A program made the position numbers and the translations under genes. This document shows positions 8,255-16,765 of a DNA stretch of 64,000 bases, piece after piece. The stretch is from an uncultured Planctomycetaceae bacterium. Lineage in GTDB: Bacteria > Planctomycetota > Planctomycetia > Pirellulales > Pirellulaceae. The notes under the pieces were generated by a model that worked only from the letters and a program-made list of their open reading frames with translations, made no database searches and was not told the DNA's origin. Positions within the stretch are counted from its first letter, which is position 1; each line of letters begins with the position of its first letter. The stretch lies in assembly GCA_903863885.1 (NCBI GenBank), contig CAIPEB010000063.1, positions 1 through 64,000 on the forward strand, read 5' to 3'.

Positions 8255-9421
8255 ATGCGCAGTTTCCTGCTTTGCCTATGCATGTTCAGTACCGCAGTTG
8301 CGGCCGAGGTCTCGGCTCCGAAGTCCGAAGATCCGATCATGGCGAGATCGCTGTTCAGCGCGGGGGAAACCGCGAGGGTTCAGCGTGTGCTCGCAAAAGG
8401 CCGCCGCGGGGAACCGGTCACCGTGGCGGTGATCGGAGGCTCGATCACGGCCGGCGCTTCCGCAAGTTCGCCGGACAAAAACTATGGCGGACAACTGGCT
8501 CGATGGTGGCGCGAGACGTTTCCGAAGTCCAAGATCGAATTCGTCAACGCGGGAATCGGCGCCACGGGATCAAATTACGGAGCTCTGCGTGCACAGCGGG
8601 ATCTGCTCGACCGCCGGCCGGACTTCGTTGTAGTGGAATACGGCGTGAACGATCCCAACACTCAGGCCTGGGCCGAGACGCTCGAGGGACTTGTCCGGCA
8701 GATTCTCAAGCAGCCGCAGCAGCCGGCTGTGGTGCTGATGTTCATGATGCACCGCAACGGCGATAACGCCCAGGAGTGGCATGGCAAGGTCGGCCGGCAC
8801 TACGGGTTGCCGATGTTCAGCCTGCGCGACGCTCTGTGGCCGGAGATCTCGTCGGGCCGAATGAAATGGGAGGACGTGGAAGCGGACGTGGTGCACCCCA
8901 ATGACCGCGGCCACGCCTATGCGGCCGGCTTCATTTCCGCGCGGCTGGAAGCCATGCTCAGGGAACTGCCCGCGGACGATCGCCTGCCTCCCGTTCCGCC
9001 GACGCCGCAGCCGCTGTTTTCCGATAAGTACGAACACGTCGGGCTCCTGGAAGCCGACGTCTTGAAGCCGGTGAAGAACGAAGGCTGGAAGTTCGACGCC
9101 GAGAATCACAGCTGGAAAAGCGACGTGCCGGGCAGCCGCATCGAATTCGAGGTCGAGGGAAGCATAGTTCTCTTGATGGACTGGCATATCCGCGGACCGA
9201 TGGGAAAGGCCCGCGTGCAGGTGGATGACCGGCCGGGCGAAGTGCGTGAGGCATGGTTCGATCAGACCTGGGGCGGATACCGCCAGACCAACGAAATCGC
9301 GCGAGATCTGCCCTCGGGCAAGCACCGCGTGGTTCTCGAAGTTCTTTCCGAGCGAAATCCGCAGAGCACCGGCAACGAATACCGGCTTCTCGGTCTGGGG
9401 GTGGCAGGCGTGCCGCAATGA
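8255..9421 (+). CDS. exported SGNH/GDSL-family hydrolase
   Basis: A 388-residue protein with a signal peptide (MRSFLLCLCMFSTAVAAEV). ATG 8255 is chosen because GAGGAG lies 9 bases upstream; an earlier in-frame ATG (8204) would add a basic leader with no site. SGNH blocks are visible: GGSIT with nucleophile Ser63, GATGSNYG as block II, YGVND as block III, and VVHPNDRGH with the Asp/His pair near residue 212. Residues from about 255 form a second, probably beta-sandwich, domain of unknown role. The family includes carbohydrate O-acetylesterases and lipases. The nearby sialic-acid operon makes a sugar O-acetyl substrate thinkable, but nothing in the sequence proves it. Confidence 0.8.
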   Translation: MRSFLLCLCMFSTAVAAEVSAPKSEDPIMARSLFSAGETARVQRVLAKGRRGEPVTVAVIGGSITAGASASSPDKNYGGQLARWWRETFPKSKIEFVNAGIGATGSNYGALRAQRDLLDRRPDFVVVEYGVNDPNTQAWAETLEGLVRQILKQPQQPAVVLMFMMHRNGDNAQEWHGKVGRHYGLPMFSLRDALWPEISSGRMKWEDVEADVVHPNDRGHAYAAGFISARLEAMLRELPADDRLPPVPPTPQPLFSDKYEHVGLLEADVLKPVKNEGWKFDAENHSWKSDVPGSRIEFEVEGSIVLLMDWHIRGPMGKARVQVDDRPGEVREAWFDQTWGGYRQTNEIARDLPSGKHRVVLEVLSERNPQSTGNEYRLLGLGVAGVPQ

Positions 9422-9566
9422 CGCACGGCTGCGAATCGAGGACTTTGACAAGCTGAATACCGCCAAGTCCCGGAACATGGTTCACGTGCCGCATCCGATC
9501 GGGACTCGCGGCAACATGAGACGACGCAATGCGACGAGCGGTCGCGAAAACCGGAGGGTTGGTTCC

Positions 9567-10211
9567 ATGGCGCACACCGGTGGTCCTTCGCTGCCCAAGC
9601 AACACGATGGCGGTCCCGCAGAACTGTCCCGCCGCAGCCTGATTCGAGGATCGATGGGCCTGCTCGCCTGCGGCGCGGCCGGTTGCCTGGTGACCGATGC
9701 CCGGGCTTCGCACGAGACACAGGCGTCCGTCCCCGTTGATCAGTCGGCCGACGAGCGGTTCATGCGCCGAGCGATTGAACTCAGCCGGCTCGGCCTGAAG
9801 AAAGGCGGTGATGGAAGACCGTTCGCCGCCGTGATCGTCAAGGATGGCGCCATTGTCGGAGAAGGCTGGAGTCGAGTCGTCACGGATCACGATCCGACAG
9901 CGCACGGTGAAGTGATCGCGATTCGCGATGCGGGACAACGGCTGAAGACGAACATCCTCAAGGGCTGCCGGATCTACACGACGGGGCAGCCCTGTCCGAT
10001 GTGCCTGTGCGCGATCTACTGGTCGAGGATCGAGCGAATCTACTACGGATTCAGCGTCGAGGATTCCGCCACGATCGGTTTCGACGACCGGGTCTTTTTC
10101 GAACAGATCATCAAGCCGCTGAAGGAAAGACAGGTTCCTGAAACCCAGTTGATGCGCGACCAGGCGTTTGCCGTAGCGAAAGACTATCTGGCCGATCCGC
10201 GCCGACTCTGA
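9567..10211 (+). CDS. Tat-exported cytidine/deoxycytidylate-deaminase-fold enzyme, guanine-deaminase-like
   Basis: A 214-residue protein starting at ATG 9567, 9 bases after GGAGGG. The leader has a twin-arginine motif (SRRSLIRG, Arg22-Arg23) and a hydrophobic stretch ending near residue 48, so it is probably exported folded; LLAC at 32-35 could alternatively serve as a weak lipobox. The catalytic region carries H113-G-E115 and P-C143-P-M-C146, the zinc ligands and proton shuttle of this fold. The following AIYWSRIERIYY and later GFDD segments resemble bacterial guanine deaminases. The usual HAE is HGE here. Export of a purine deaminase is unusual. Confidence 0.78.
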   Translation: MAHTGGPSLPKQHDGGPAELSRRSLIRGSMGLLACGAAGCLVTDARASHETQASVPVDQSADERFMRRAIELSRLGLKKGGDGRPFAAVIVKDGAIVGEGWSRVVTDHDPTAHGEVIAIRDAGQRLKTNILKGCRIYTTGQPCPMCLCAIYWSRIERIYYGFSVEDSATIGFDDRVFFEQIIKPLKERQVPETQLMRDQAFAVAKDYLADPRRL

Positions 10212-10333
10212 ATCTGACTGGAAGAGCTGCAGGAAACCCTGAACCCCGTCGCCGGAACGGAGCGGAAACCGGCGGTTCGAGACTGCCCGCTCGCCGCAGC
10301 CCGAGAATGTCCGCTGCGATTGAAGCGGCGCGG

Positions 10334-10364
10334 CCGGCCCGGAGTGAAGATGCTCCGGGCCCGG
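10334..10364. other. GC hairpin between convergent genes
   Basis: A perfect 9-bp stem GGCCCGGAG / CTCCGGGCC with an 8-base loop lies between the convergent deaminase and O-methyltransferase genes. There is no T-run on either side, so a terminator role is possible but not shown. The remainder of the 212-base gap shows nothing recognisable. Confidence 0.4.
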
Positions 10365-10423
10365 AAGGCGCCATCACGATCAGCCGCGTTTTCGGCCGAA
10401 GAACCTGCCGAAACGTATTCCTG

Positions 10424-11116
10424 CTACCGCTTCTTCAATGTCAGGCTCAAACCGCCTCCGTCGGAGTAGAAGAGCGTCTCGACGCTCGGGTCCGAAGTAA
10501 TTGCCTTCAAGTATTCGGGGTTGGCCATGCGGGCATTCATGTTGTGGGCGAGGATCAGTCCGCCCGGTCGAACGAGCGGCAGTACCTTCTTGAAGTAGTC
10601 CAGGTACCCTTCCTTGTCGGCATCGATGAACACCAGATCGATGGGGCCTTTCAGTTCGGTCGCCTTTTGATGTCCATCCCCCTCGACGACGGTGACAATG
10701 TCTGCGACGCCGGCAGTCTCGAAGTTCTTCCGTGCCTGCGCGGCCGCATTCGGGTCGATCTCGTGCGTGAGTATTTTGCCGCCGGTCTTTCGCAGCGCGA
10801 GCGACAGCCAGATGGCGGAGATGCCGTTGGACGTTCCGAACTCGACGACACTCTTCGCTCCGATGGACTCGGCAAGCAGCCGCAGCATGCGGCCGTCGAT
10901 TTCGGGAACATTCAGTCGGCGCCCCTGTTCCTTGGTGATCTGATCAATGGACTGGAGGATCTTGCGCTCGCCGTCGTCGCCGGCCAACGGACTGGAAGCG
11001 GACAAACCTCGCTGCTCGCCGCCTCGACCTCCAGGCGGTTGCGCCATCGCGGCAATGGTCATCAGGGATATCAAGGCAGTCGACGAAAGGACGAGCGACA
11101 AATGACTCAGCTTCAC
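10424..11116 (-). CDS. exported class I SAM-dependent O-methyltransferase
   Basis: A 230-residue protein starting at GTG with AAGGAGG upstream. Residues 1-26 are a clear signal peptide (hydrophobic LVLSSTALISLMTIAAMAQ). The mature part is a catechol/caffeoyl-CoA O-methyltransferase-like fold: SVVEFGTSNGISAIWL is the SAM-binding motif I, a later ILTHEIDP carries the ribose-binding acid, and DLVFIDADKEGYLDYF is the metal-binding motif. A glycine-rich linker (PPGGRGGEQRG) follows the signal. Enzymes of this type normally work in the cytosol where SAM is found, so an exported copy is odd. The substrate is unknown. Confidence 0.85.
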   Translation of the reverse strand: MKLSHLSLVLSSTALISLMTIAAMAQPPGGRGGEQRGLSASSPLAGDDGERKILQSIDQITKEQGRRLNVPEIDGRMLRLLAESIGAKSVVEFGTSNGISAIWLSLALRKTGGKILTHEIDPNAAAQARKNFETAGVADIVTVVEGDGHQKATELKGPIDLVFIDADKEGYLDYFKKVLPLVRPGGLILAHNMNARMANPEYLKAITSDPSVETLFYSDGGGLSLTLKKR

Positions 11117-11317
11117 AACAATTCCTCCTTATGACGCTGGCATCGGGGCATCGGACGGCGAGTCCCCTGAACTTAGTGCGGGCAAACACAGCTCAAATCG
11201 CGACGATTTCAGCGAACGCCGCATCGTCATCGATGTTCCACATCGTACCGTGCGGCGCGTATTCCGTCAGCTTGCCGCGCGGTCGCCGAGGCAATCCGAG
11301 CGCGCGTTGACGCAATT

Positions 11318-14300
11318 CTAATACTGCACCTCGACCTTCACTGCGGTTGACTTCGGCGGGATTCGAATCGTATCGGACGCGGCGTCGAACTCCGCATGCT
11401 GCTGCCCATCCACTCGGACCTGTCGCATCGGCGAGCCTGCGGGATGTCGCACTCGCAGCACGATGCACTTTGGCGCGTCGCGCAGCGGCGGTTCGATCGT
11501 CGCTTCGATCAATCCCCGCGAGGCCGACGAGCGGATGCAGTAGCTGACCGGCCCGAATCGAGTAGGGGCTCCGCGCACGGATACCGTCATTCCGTCCTTG
11601 AGCCAGTTGTTCGTTACAAAGGGAGCGAGCCACAGTTCCTGATCTCGCTGGGTAACGAACATCGTGCGGGTCATTTCGAGAAACCAGCCGCTTTCGTGCG
11701 TCTTGTTCCAGGCGCCGCCGTTGTTCATGTGCTCCCAATACGAGAGATTCTCGCGGTTGAGCAGTACCGGGAACGTATTGAAATACGTCCTCACGAAGGC
11801 CTTCACATCGTCGCGCAGGGCGTGGATATCCGAGGTTCGCGTGTAATGGGGCTGGAGCTTGGAGAACCCGCCGCGGTTGAACCAATCGGCTTCATTTTCG
11901 CGGGCCGGATAAGCGTCGAAGATGCCGTCGATCAGAAACCAGCGGTCCTCGAGGTAGTTGACGATGGACTCCGCATCGCGACTCCCGGGGTCGACCAGTC
12001 CCAGCGGGATGATGTGATTGCCGCCCGCTTCGACGTCGTGGCCGATGGAACTGACGCCTCCGTAGAAATCGCGGGTCAGCCCGAACGAGTACAGGCTCGA
12101 CGGACAGGGCTGCACCCACGTTCCGTTGCTCAATGGCACCACCGGCATGCGGGCCTGCTGCCATCGCCAGGCGCGAAGCAGCGATGCGCGATAGTCGGCC
12201 GCACACTTGCGGATCTCTTCCGCGTCCGCGTGATTGATATCTGCGAGTGCGCGTGCCGTGGCTTCCAGGCCGGCGCAGTAATGCGCATTGGCGTAGAAGT
12301 AATACGCGTAGCGATTCCAGTCAGCCAGCACTCCGGGCGGAGCAAGCCCGTATTCCGGCAGCATCTGGCCGCCCGGGTCGAGACGCTTCGTCTTCCCGGC
12401 TTGGCGCGCAATCCACCGGCACGCGCGCACGAGCGTCGGCGCAGCACGCTGGAGCCATTCCTTGTCGCGGGTCAGACTGTAGTGCTCGGCGAGCGTCCAC
12501 AGGTTCTGGCCGGTGCCCATGAGCGTGTAGCCTTTCGCGAGCTTTCCGGTTTCGTCGTAACTCGCCAGAAAAAAGTCGTGGCTGCGCCTCGCAAAATCGT
12601 CGTACCCCGCCAGATCCATCCCGAGAATTACCGCCTGGGCCTCCGTGTCGAGCGGACCGTAAGCTGCCGCCGCGATCCAGGGTTCGACCAGCCGTCCCTG
12701 GTCCTGATTCCGCGCGACGAGCAGGCAATGTATCTGCGTGGCGCGGAAGACGTCGGCCACCAGCTGGTCCGGGACTTCGATCCGCATCCCGCCGCGGAGC
12801 CAGTATTCCCAGTGGCGGGCAACCCGATCGCGAAGCACTGCCGGATCAGCGGACAGCAACCCCGCGTCAAGCGGTGTTTCGCCCGCCGGAATCAATACAA
12901 CCCAGCGCGCCGCCGACTTGGGCTCGATACGCCCGCTGATTTGAACTCCGCCGTTCCGGCACGAGAGGCTCAAGCTCTCGTCGCGCGTGCTTACACTCGC
13001 CAGCAGGCGATCCGACTGGCGGACAAACACCTTTCCGCCCGTCGCCTCGAGGCTGATCGATTTGCCGTCCGCTTTTTCGGGGCCGAATCCCAGCACGGCA
13101 TCAGCTGACTGAGGCGTCTGCGTTCGATTCTCCACCGTGAACTCGGCCACACACACCGCGCGCTGTCTGCCGGCCTCGGTTGTCGGCTGGCTATCGTCCG
13201 TGGGCGCGACAAACGTCCGCTGTGTGCAGACCAGACCTGCGATTTCCGTGCTGTTCCAGAGGATCGGCAGATCGGGTCGCTCGATCCGGCGCTGCATCTC
13301 CGGTTTGCGGGCACTCAGCAGTTCGCCGAGTTCGACTGCCCCCGAACTGCCCGCAGCGTCGACCCGAATGAATCTTGCGTCGGCCAGGTTCACCGCATCG
13401 TTGAGAATGCCGCCGTCCGCCTCGGACACGCGCAGCACCATCTCGCCGGCGGACTCGAGCGAAACGGAGACCTGGCGGGCCGGTTCACCTTGGCGCATCA
13501 CCCCGCTATCGAATCGCCGCTGTCCGTCCACATCCACCTGTAGCGTCGCGGTCCCGCCTGGCTGGCCGCAGGGAAAGACTCCGGCCAGCGTCTCGAACGA
13601 CTTGTAGCGTCCGTTCAGGGGAACAACGATTTCCGCGTTGGCATGCAGCCCGATTCCCTTTGAGAACGTCTGGCCGGCAATCCGCAGAGGCAGCCCGGGC
13701 GAAGCCGCGTTGGGTCGAACCGTGGTATTCAAGCCGATCAGGCCGAAGTCCATGCGTTTCACCTCGGCGCACCCGGCGCCGAATCGCACGGACATGCGAA
13801 GCGGCTCGTGGTGAATTGCGCCGTCGCGGTCGACGATGAACTTCATGTTGTCGCAGGCGAGCGAGAGCATTGTCGGGCCGTTGTTCTGAATCGGACGCCA
13901 AATCGCGTCCATCGCCTGCTGCAGCGTTTGATCGGGAAGTGCGTGCACGCGCTGAAGCACGGTCTTCTGACCAGAGATATGCCGCTCGTATTCCGCAAGC
14001 GTGCGTTTGTTGTCGCCTCGAGCGACGTAGATCCCGAAGTCTTTTGCGTACAATTCTCCGCCGGCAAGAACATCTTCGAGAGCCACGCTGAACTGATCCT
14101 GGCCGCATTCGATCCGGACCAGAGTGCGGTCGGCCTTGCGACGCGACGGTTCGCAGTGACGGACTTTGAGAAGCAGCGGGCGGTCTGCATCCCACGCGAA
14201 CGCCTCGACGGGTTGGTGCGTGTCCGGAGCCAGGATCTGGCCGTTGTACGCCCGAAGCGTGAACTTCTTCCCCGGCGCGTTCTCCGCCGCCTCGAAGCGG

Positions 14301-14944
14301 AACTCGCCGGTTGTCCACTGCGAATCACTGAACGCCGCCGGTCGCCGGACGCCGTAGTCCTTCCCGCGTGGCGGCAACAGCCAGCGGACTTTGAAGACGC
14401 CCATCGATTTGCGGAACTCGGGAACTTCGGCCTCGGGGATCGAAAGTACCAGTTGCTGTCCGCGGCGCTCGACCTTGCCGGGCAGTTTCTCCCAGATGCC
14501 TTGCCAGGGTGTCTGGCCGATCTCGCCCCACGAATCCTCGCGCCCCGCGGACGACCAGAACTGCACTTCAACCTGTTCGGCGGGAGGCACCTGAGAGCCG
14601 TCGAAGAACTCGAGATGCAGTTCGCGAATCACTCGGCGCTCGGCCCACTCCAACCCGATCGCTCCCTTTTGGCCGGCCGCGGCGGGCACGCAAAAGCGGC
14701 CGCTTGCGTCGGGAACCAGTTCGGTGCTCAGAAACACGTCCTCTGCTCGGAATTCGTCGAGCCTTCCCGACTTGGCCCCATCCCGGCGGGCAGGGTCCGA
14801 GGCGGCGACCCGCGCGAATAACCCGATATCCAGGGGCTCCGACGAAAAGCCCTCCGCGCCGGCCGCGGCCGCTGCACAAAGGGGGGTGATCAGCATCGCG
14901 ATCGAGAGGAATTGCCTGGATGTCACGGTTCGCCCCTGATTCAT
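11318..14944 (-). CDS. exported NPCBM-domain six-hairpin glycosidase-like protein
   Basis: About 1,208 residues from ATG 14944; a GTG directly before it (14947) is the alternative, with AGGAC upstream. It has a signal peptide ending near AAAAGAEG. Residues about 395-540 match the NPCBM carbohydrate-binding module, recognisable by FSKGIGLHANAEIVVPL and by GVFPCGQPGGTATLQVDVDG. The C-terminal half (about 720-1130) has the alternating helices of an alpha/alpha six-hairpin glycosidase, with HYSLTRDKEWLQRAAPTLVR and W-rich segments. The middle contains beta-sandwich-like material. The catalytic acids were not assigned, so the CAZy family is open. Probable role: degradation of an external polysaccharide. 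Confidence 0.75.
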   Translation of the reverse strand: MNQGRTVTSRQFLSIAMLITPLCAAAAAGAEGFSSEPLDIGLFARVAASDPARRDGAKSGRLDEFRAEDVFLSTELVPDASGRFCVPAAAGQKGAIGLEWAERRVIRELHLEFFDGSQVPPAEQVEVQFWSSAGREDSWGEIGQTPWQGIWEKLPGKVERRGQQLVLSIPEAEVPEFRKSMGVFKVRWLLPPRGKDYGVRRPAAFSDSQWTTGEFRFEAAENAPGKKFTLRAYNGQILAPDTHQPVEAFAWDADRPLLLKVRHCEPSRRKADRTLVRIECGQDQFSVALEDVLAGGELYAKDFGIYVARGDNKRTLAEYERHISGQKTVLQRVHALPDQTLQQAMDAIWRPIQNNGPTMLSLACDNMKFIVDRDGAIHHEPLRMSVRFGAGCAEVKRMDFGLIGLNTTVRPNAASPGLPLRIAGQTFSKGIGLHANAEIVVPLNGRYKSFETLAGVFPCGQPGGTATLQVDVDGQRRFDSGVMRQGEPARQVSVSLESAGEMVLRVSEADGGILNDAVNLADARFIRVDAAGSSGAVELGELLSARKPEMQRRIERPDLPILWNSTEIAGLVCTQRTFVAPTDDSQPTTEAGRQRAVCVAEFTVENRTQTPQSADAVLGFGPEKADGKSISLEATGGKVFVRQSDRLLASVSTRDESLSLSCRNGGVQISGRIEPKSAARWVVLIPAGETPLDAGLLSADPAVLRDRVARHWEYWLRGGMRIEVPDQLVADVFRATQIHCLLVARNQDQGRLVEPWIAAAAYGPLDTEAQAVILGMDLAGYDDFARRSHDFFLASYDETGKLAKGYTLMGTGQNLWTLAEHYSLTRDKEWLQRAAPTLVRACRWIARQAGKTKRLDPGGQMLPEYGLAPPGVLADWNRYAYYFYANAHYCAGLEATARALADINHADAEEIRKCAADYRASLLRAWRWQQARMPVVPLSNGTWVQPCPSSLYSFGLTRDFYGGVSSIGHDVEAGGNHIIPLGLVDPGSRDAESIVNYLEDRWFLIDGIFDAYPARENEADWFNRGGFSKLQPHYTRTSDIHALRDDVKAFVRTYFNTFPVLLNRENLSYWEHMNNGGAWNKTHESGWFLEMTRTMFVTQRDQELWLAPFVTNNWLKDGMTVSVRGAPTRFGPVSYCIRSSASRGLIEATIEPPLRDAPKCIVLRVRHPAGSPMRQVRVDGQQHAEFDAASDTIRIPPKSTAVKVEVQY

Positions 14945-15008
14945 CACGCGTCCTGGTTTTGCCTGGTAATCTCAGCAGCGCGACAAACGCTGTCATTGCC
15001 GGACTGTT

Positions 15009-15061
15009 TTGACTAGTCTGGAAAATAAGCTATGAAGACCGTACGGACCATATTAGGGTCC
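15009..15061 (+). promoter_or_regulatory. probable sigma-70 promoter and inverted repeat before 15099 gene
   Basis: TTGACT (15009-15014) and TATGAA (15031-15036) are 16 bases apart. Just downstream, GGACC and GGTCC (15045-15061) flank ATATTAG as an inverted repeat that could be an operator or leader hairpin. The 154-base gap is shared with the divergent glycosidase gene. Confidence 0.55.
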
Positions 15062-15098
15062 GGTTGAAGAACATCAGGTTGAGGTAAAACGATCGACG

Positions 15099-16238
15099 AT
15101 GCGAAAAACCCAAGTTGCCGTTGCCGCAGTGATCAGCCTCACGTTCCTATCGCAGGGCGCCGTGCGAGGACAGTATGCTCCGCAGGTAAACCCCGCTCCG
15201 CAGGTTTGGGGCGTCTATACGGGAACGGGACCGGGCGCCTACTTTTCGTCTTCGCCGATGGGTGCGCCGAACTCGATCAGTTCCTACCACGGGCATCCCG
15301 TTGGCCAGAATCTGGGCTGGGTCCAGAGCGGCGGGACGCCCGGCAGTTTCGCGGCAGGCGGCATGAATACGGGTGCAATGGCAAATGCGGCGCCCGCGGG
15401 CAACAACAACCTGTCCATGCCCAACATCGGCGTGCCGGTGAATATGGTGCCTTATGTCGGTGCTCATTTTTCGAGCGAAGCATCCGCGCCGGGACCGGGA
15501 CTGCACTTCGCCAACACCGTACGCGATTCGGTGCAAAATCGGTTGTTGACGCACGACACCGCCGCCTTCACTCCCGACTGGTATAAGGCACATCCGCATG
15601 CATGGCACGGCGGCTTTAATCTGCCGGCGGAATTCAACGCATGGAACACGGCCAAGTGGTCGGATGTCGCCAAAACGCTCGGGATAGGCGCCGATCCGAT
15701 CGACTTTGATTTTGCTTTTGACAATTACGGTTATCCGCAGGTCTACGAGAACGGCGAACCGACGGGTGCGGTCACGAAATTGCGAGATGCGGCTCAGCAG
15801 TTGGCCGATCGCGACGATCCGATTCCGGCCGACACGAAGTGGCTGCCGCTTGGCGTGTTTGTGCTGATTCCGCCGAGCCAGTCGGAAACGCAGATGATTG
15901 TCCACTTGTCGTTGAACAAAGATGGCGTCGTGCGTGGATCGTACTTTGATCCCCTGGCCGATGCGAGTCAGGGCGTGCGGGGCGAGGTCGACAAACAAAC
16001 GCAGCTTGTGGCCTGGAAAATCGGCACGCAGAAATCCGTGATTTTCGAGACGGGCCTGTGCAGTCTGACGAAAGGGCAGGCCACGGCGGTCGCCCACTTC
16101 AATGACGGCTGGACGCACATTTGGTCCATTGTGCGCATGAAGCAGGAGCCGACTCCGAAGTCGACGAAGCCTGAAGACGCTTCGCTCAAGCAGCCGGTTC
16201 CCCCGCCGCCGCAACCGGTTCCTCCCCAGATGCCATAG
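15099..16238 (+). CDS. exported hypothetical protein, glycine/asparagine-rich N-terminal half
   Basis: A 379-residue protein with a signal peptide (VAVAAVISLTFLSQGAVRGQ). Residues 25-140 are rich in Gly, Asn, Pro and Ser and probably disordered. Residues about 150-345 look folded, with a WYKAHPHAWHGGF segment and beta-strand-like IVHLSLNKDGVVRGSYFDP. The last 30 residues are Pro/Lys-rich and end in PPPPQPVPPQMP. No family was recognised. It has its own promoter-like sequence and stands alone between a divergent glycosidase and the large kinase. A cell-envelope location is inferred from the signal only. Confidence 0.7.
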   Translation: MRKTQVAVAAVISLTFLSQGAVRGQYAPQVNPAPQVWGVYTGTGPGAYFSSSPMGAPNSISSYHGHPVGQNLGWVQSGGTPGSFAAGGMNTGAMANAAPAGNNNLSMPNIGVPVNMVPYVGAHFSSEASAPGPGLHFANTVRDSVQNRLLTHDTAAFTPDWYKAHPHAWHGGFNLPAEFNAWNTAKWSDVAKTLGIGADPIDFDFAFDNYGYPQVYENGEPTGAVTKLRDAAQQLADRDDPIPADTKWLPLGVFVLIPPSQSETQMIVHLSLNKDGVVRGSYFDPLADASQGVRGEVDKQTQLVAWKIGTQKSVIFETGLCSLTKGQATAVAHFNDGWTHIWSIVRMKQEPTPKSTKPEDASLKQPVPPPPQPVPPQMP

Positions 16239-16765
16239 CCGGCGCCGCTGGATGGGGCGACCGCTGGAGTTGCGTCTGCCAGGTGGCTGTGGCTCGCTGC
16301 AGTCGAGACTGCGTCGTATGCCGCTGTGTACCGCCAGATCTTTGAACGTGGAGCGACTGCCTCCCGGAGATGAAATCGCCAGGCCCTGGCCGCATGTTTC
16401 ATGCAATGCGAACGACCCGCAAAATCGCGACGGGCGGCGACTCGCGGTGACGGGGCATGATCGGTTGCGGTTGCAGGCCGTGGCAGACGATTTCCGTGCC
16501 GTCCAGCCGACGCTGCCGCGATTACCCGTACCGAGCCCGGTGACCGGCGGGGGCGGAGTTTATACCGTTGCGGCATACCGCAGCGGCCGGACCTGCTGCC
16601 CCCCGTGAACATTTCGGATGCGCGGGAATGCCCGGCTGCCGAATCTGGCCTATGCTTTTCTTCGTGGCACAGTTAATTTCGAGATCGATGGGCTGAAATC
16701 GAGACACTTCAAGGCGTTCGGAGTCAAAGAGGACGGCAAAACAAGTTTTGCTGACGGGTCAACTT
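16239..16765 (+). other. 527-base intergenic region, nothing recognised
   Basis: Between the exported hypothetical and the hybrid kinase. Open frames here lack family resemblance and ribosome-binding sites. No repeat, RNA or terminator with a T-run was seen. The kinase promoter should lie in its last part, but no convincing -35/-10 pair was found. Confidence 0.5.

Noticed and set aside
10274-10300. tRNA T-arm-like GGTTCGAGAC
   Set aside because: No acceptor stem or anticodon arm can be drawn around it.
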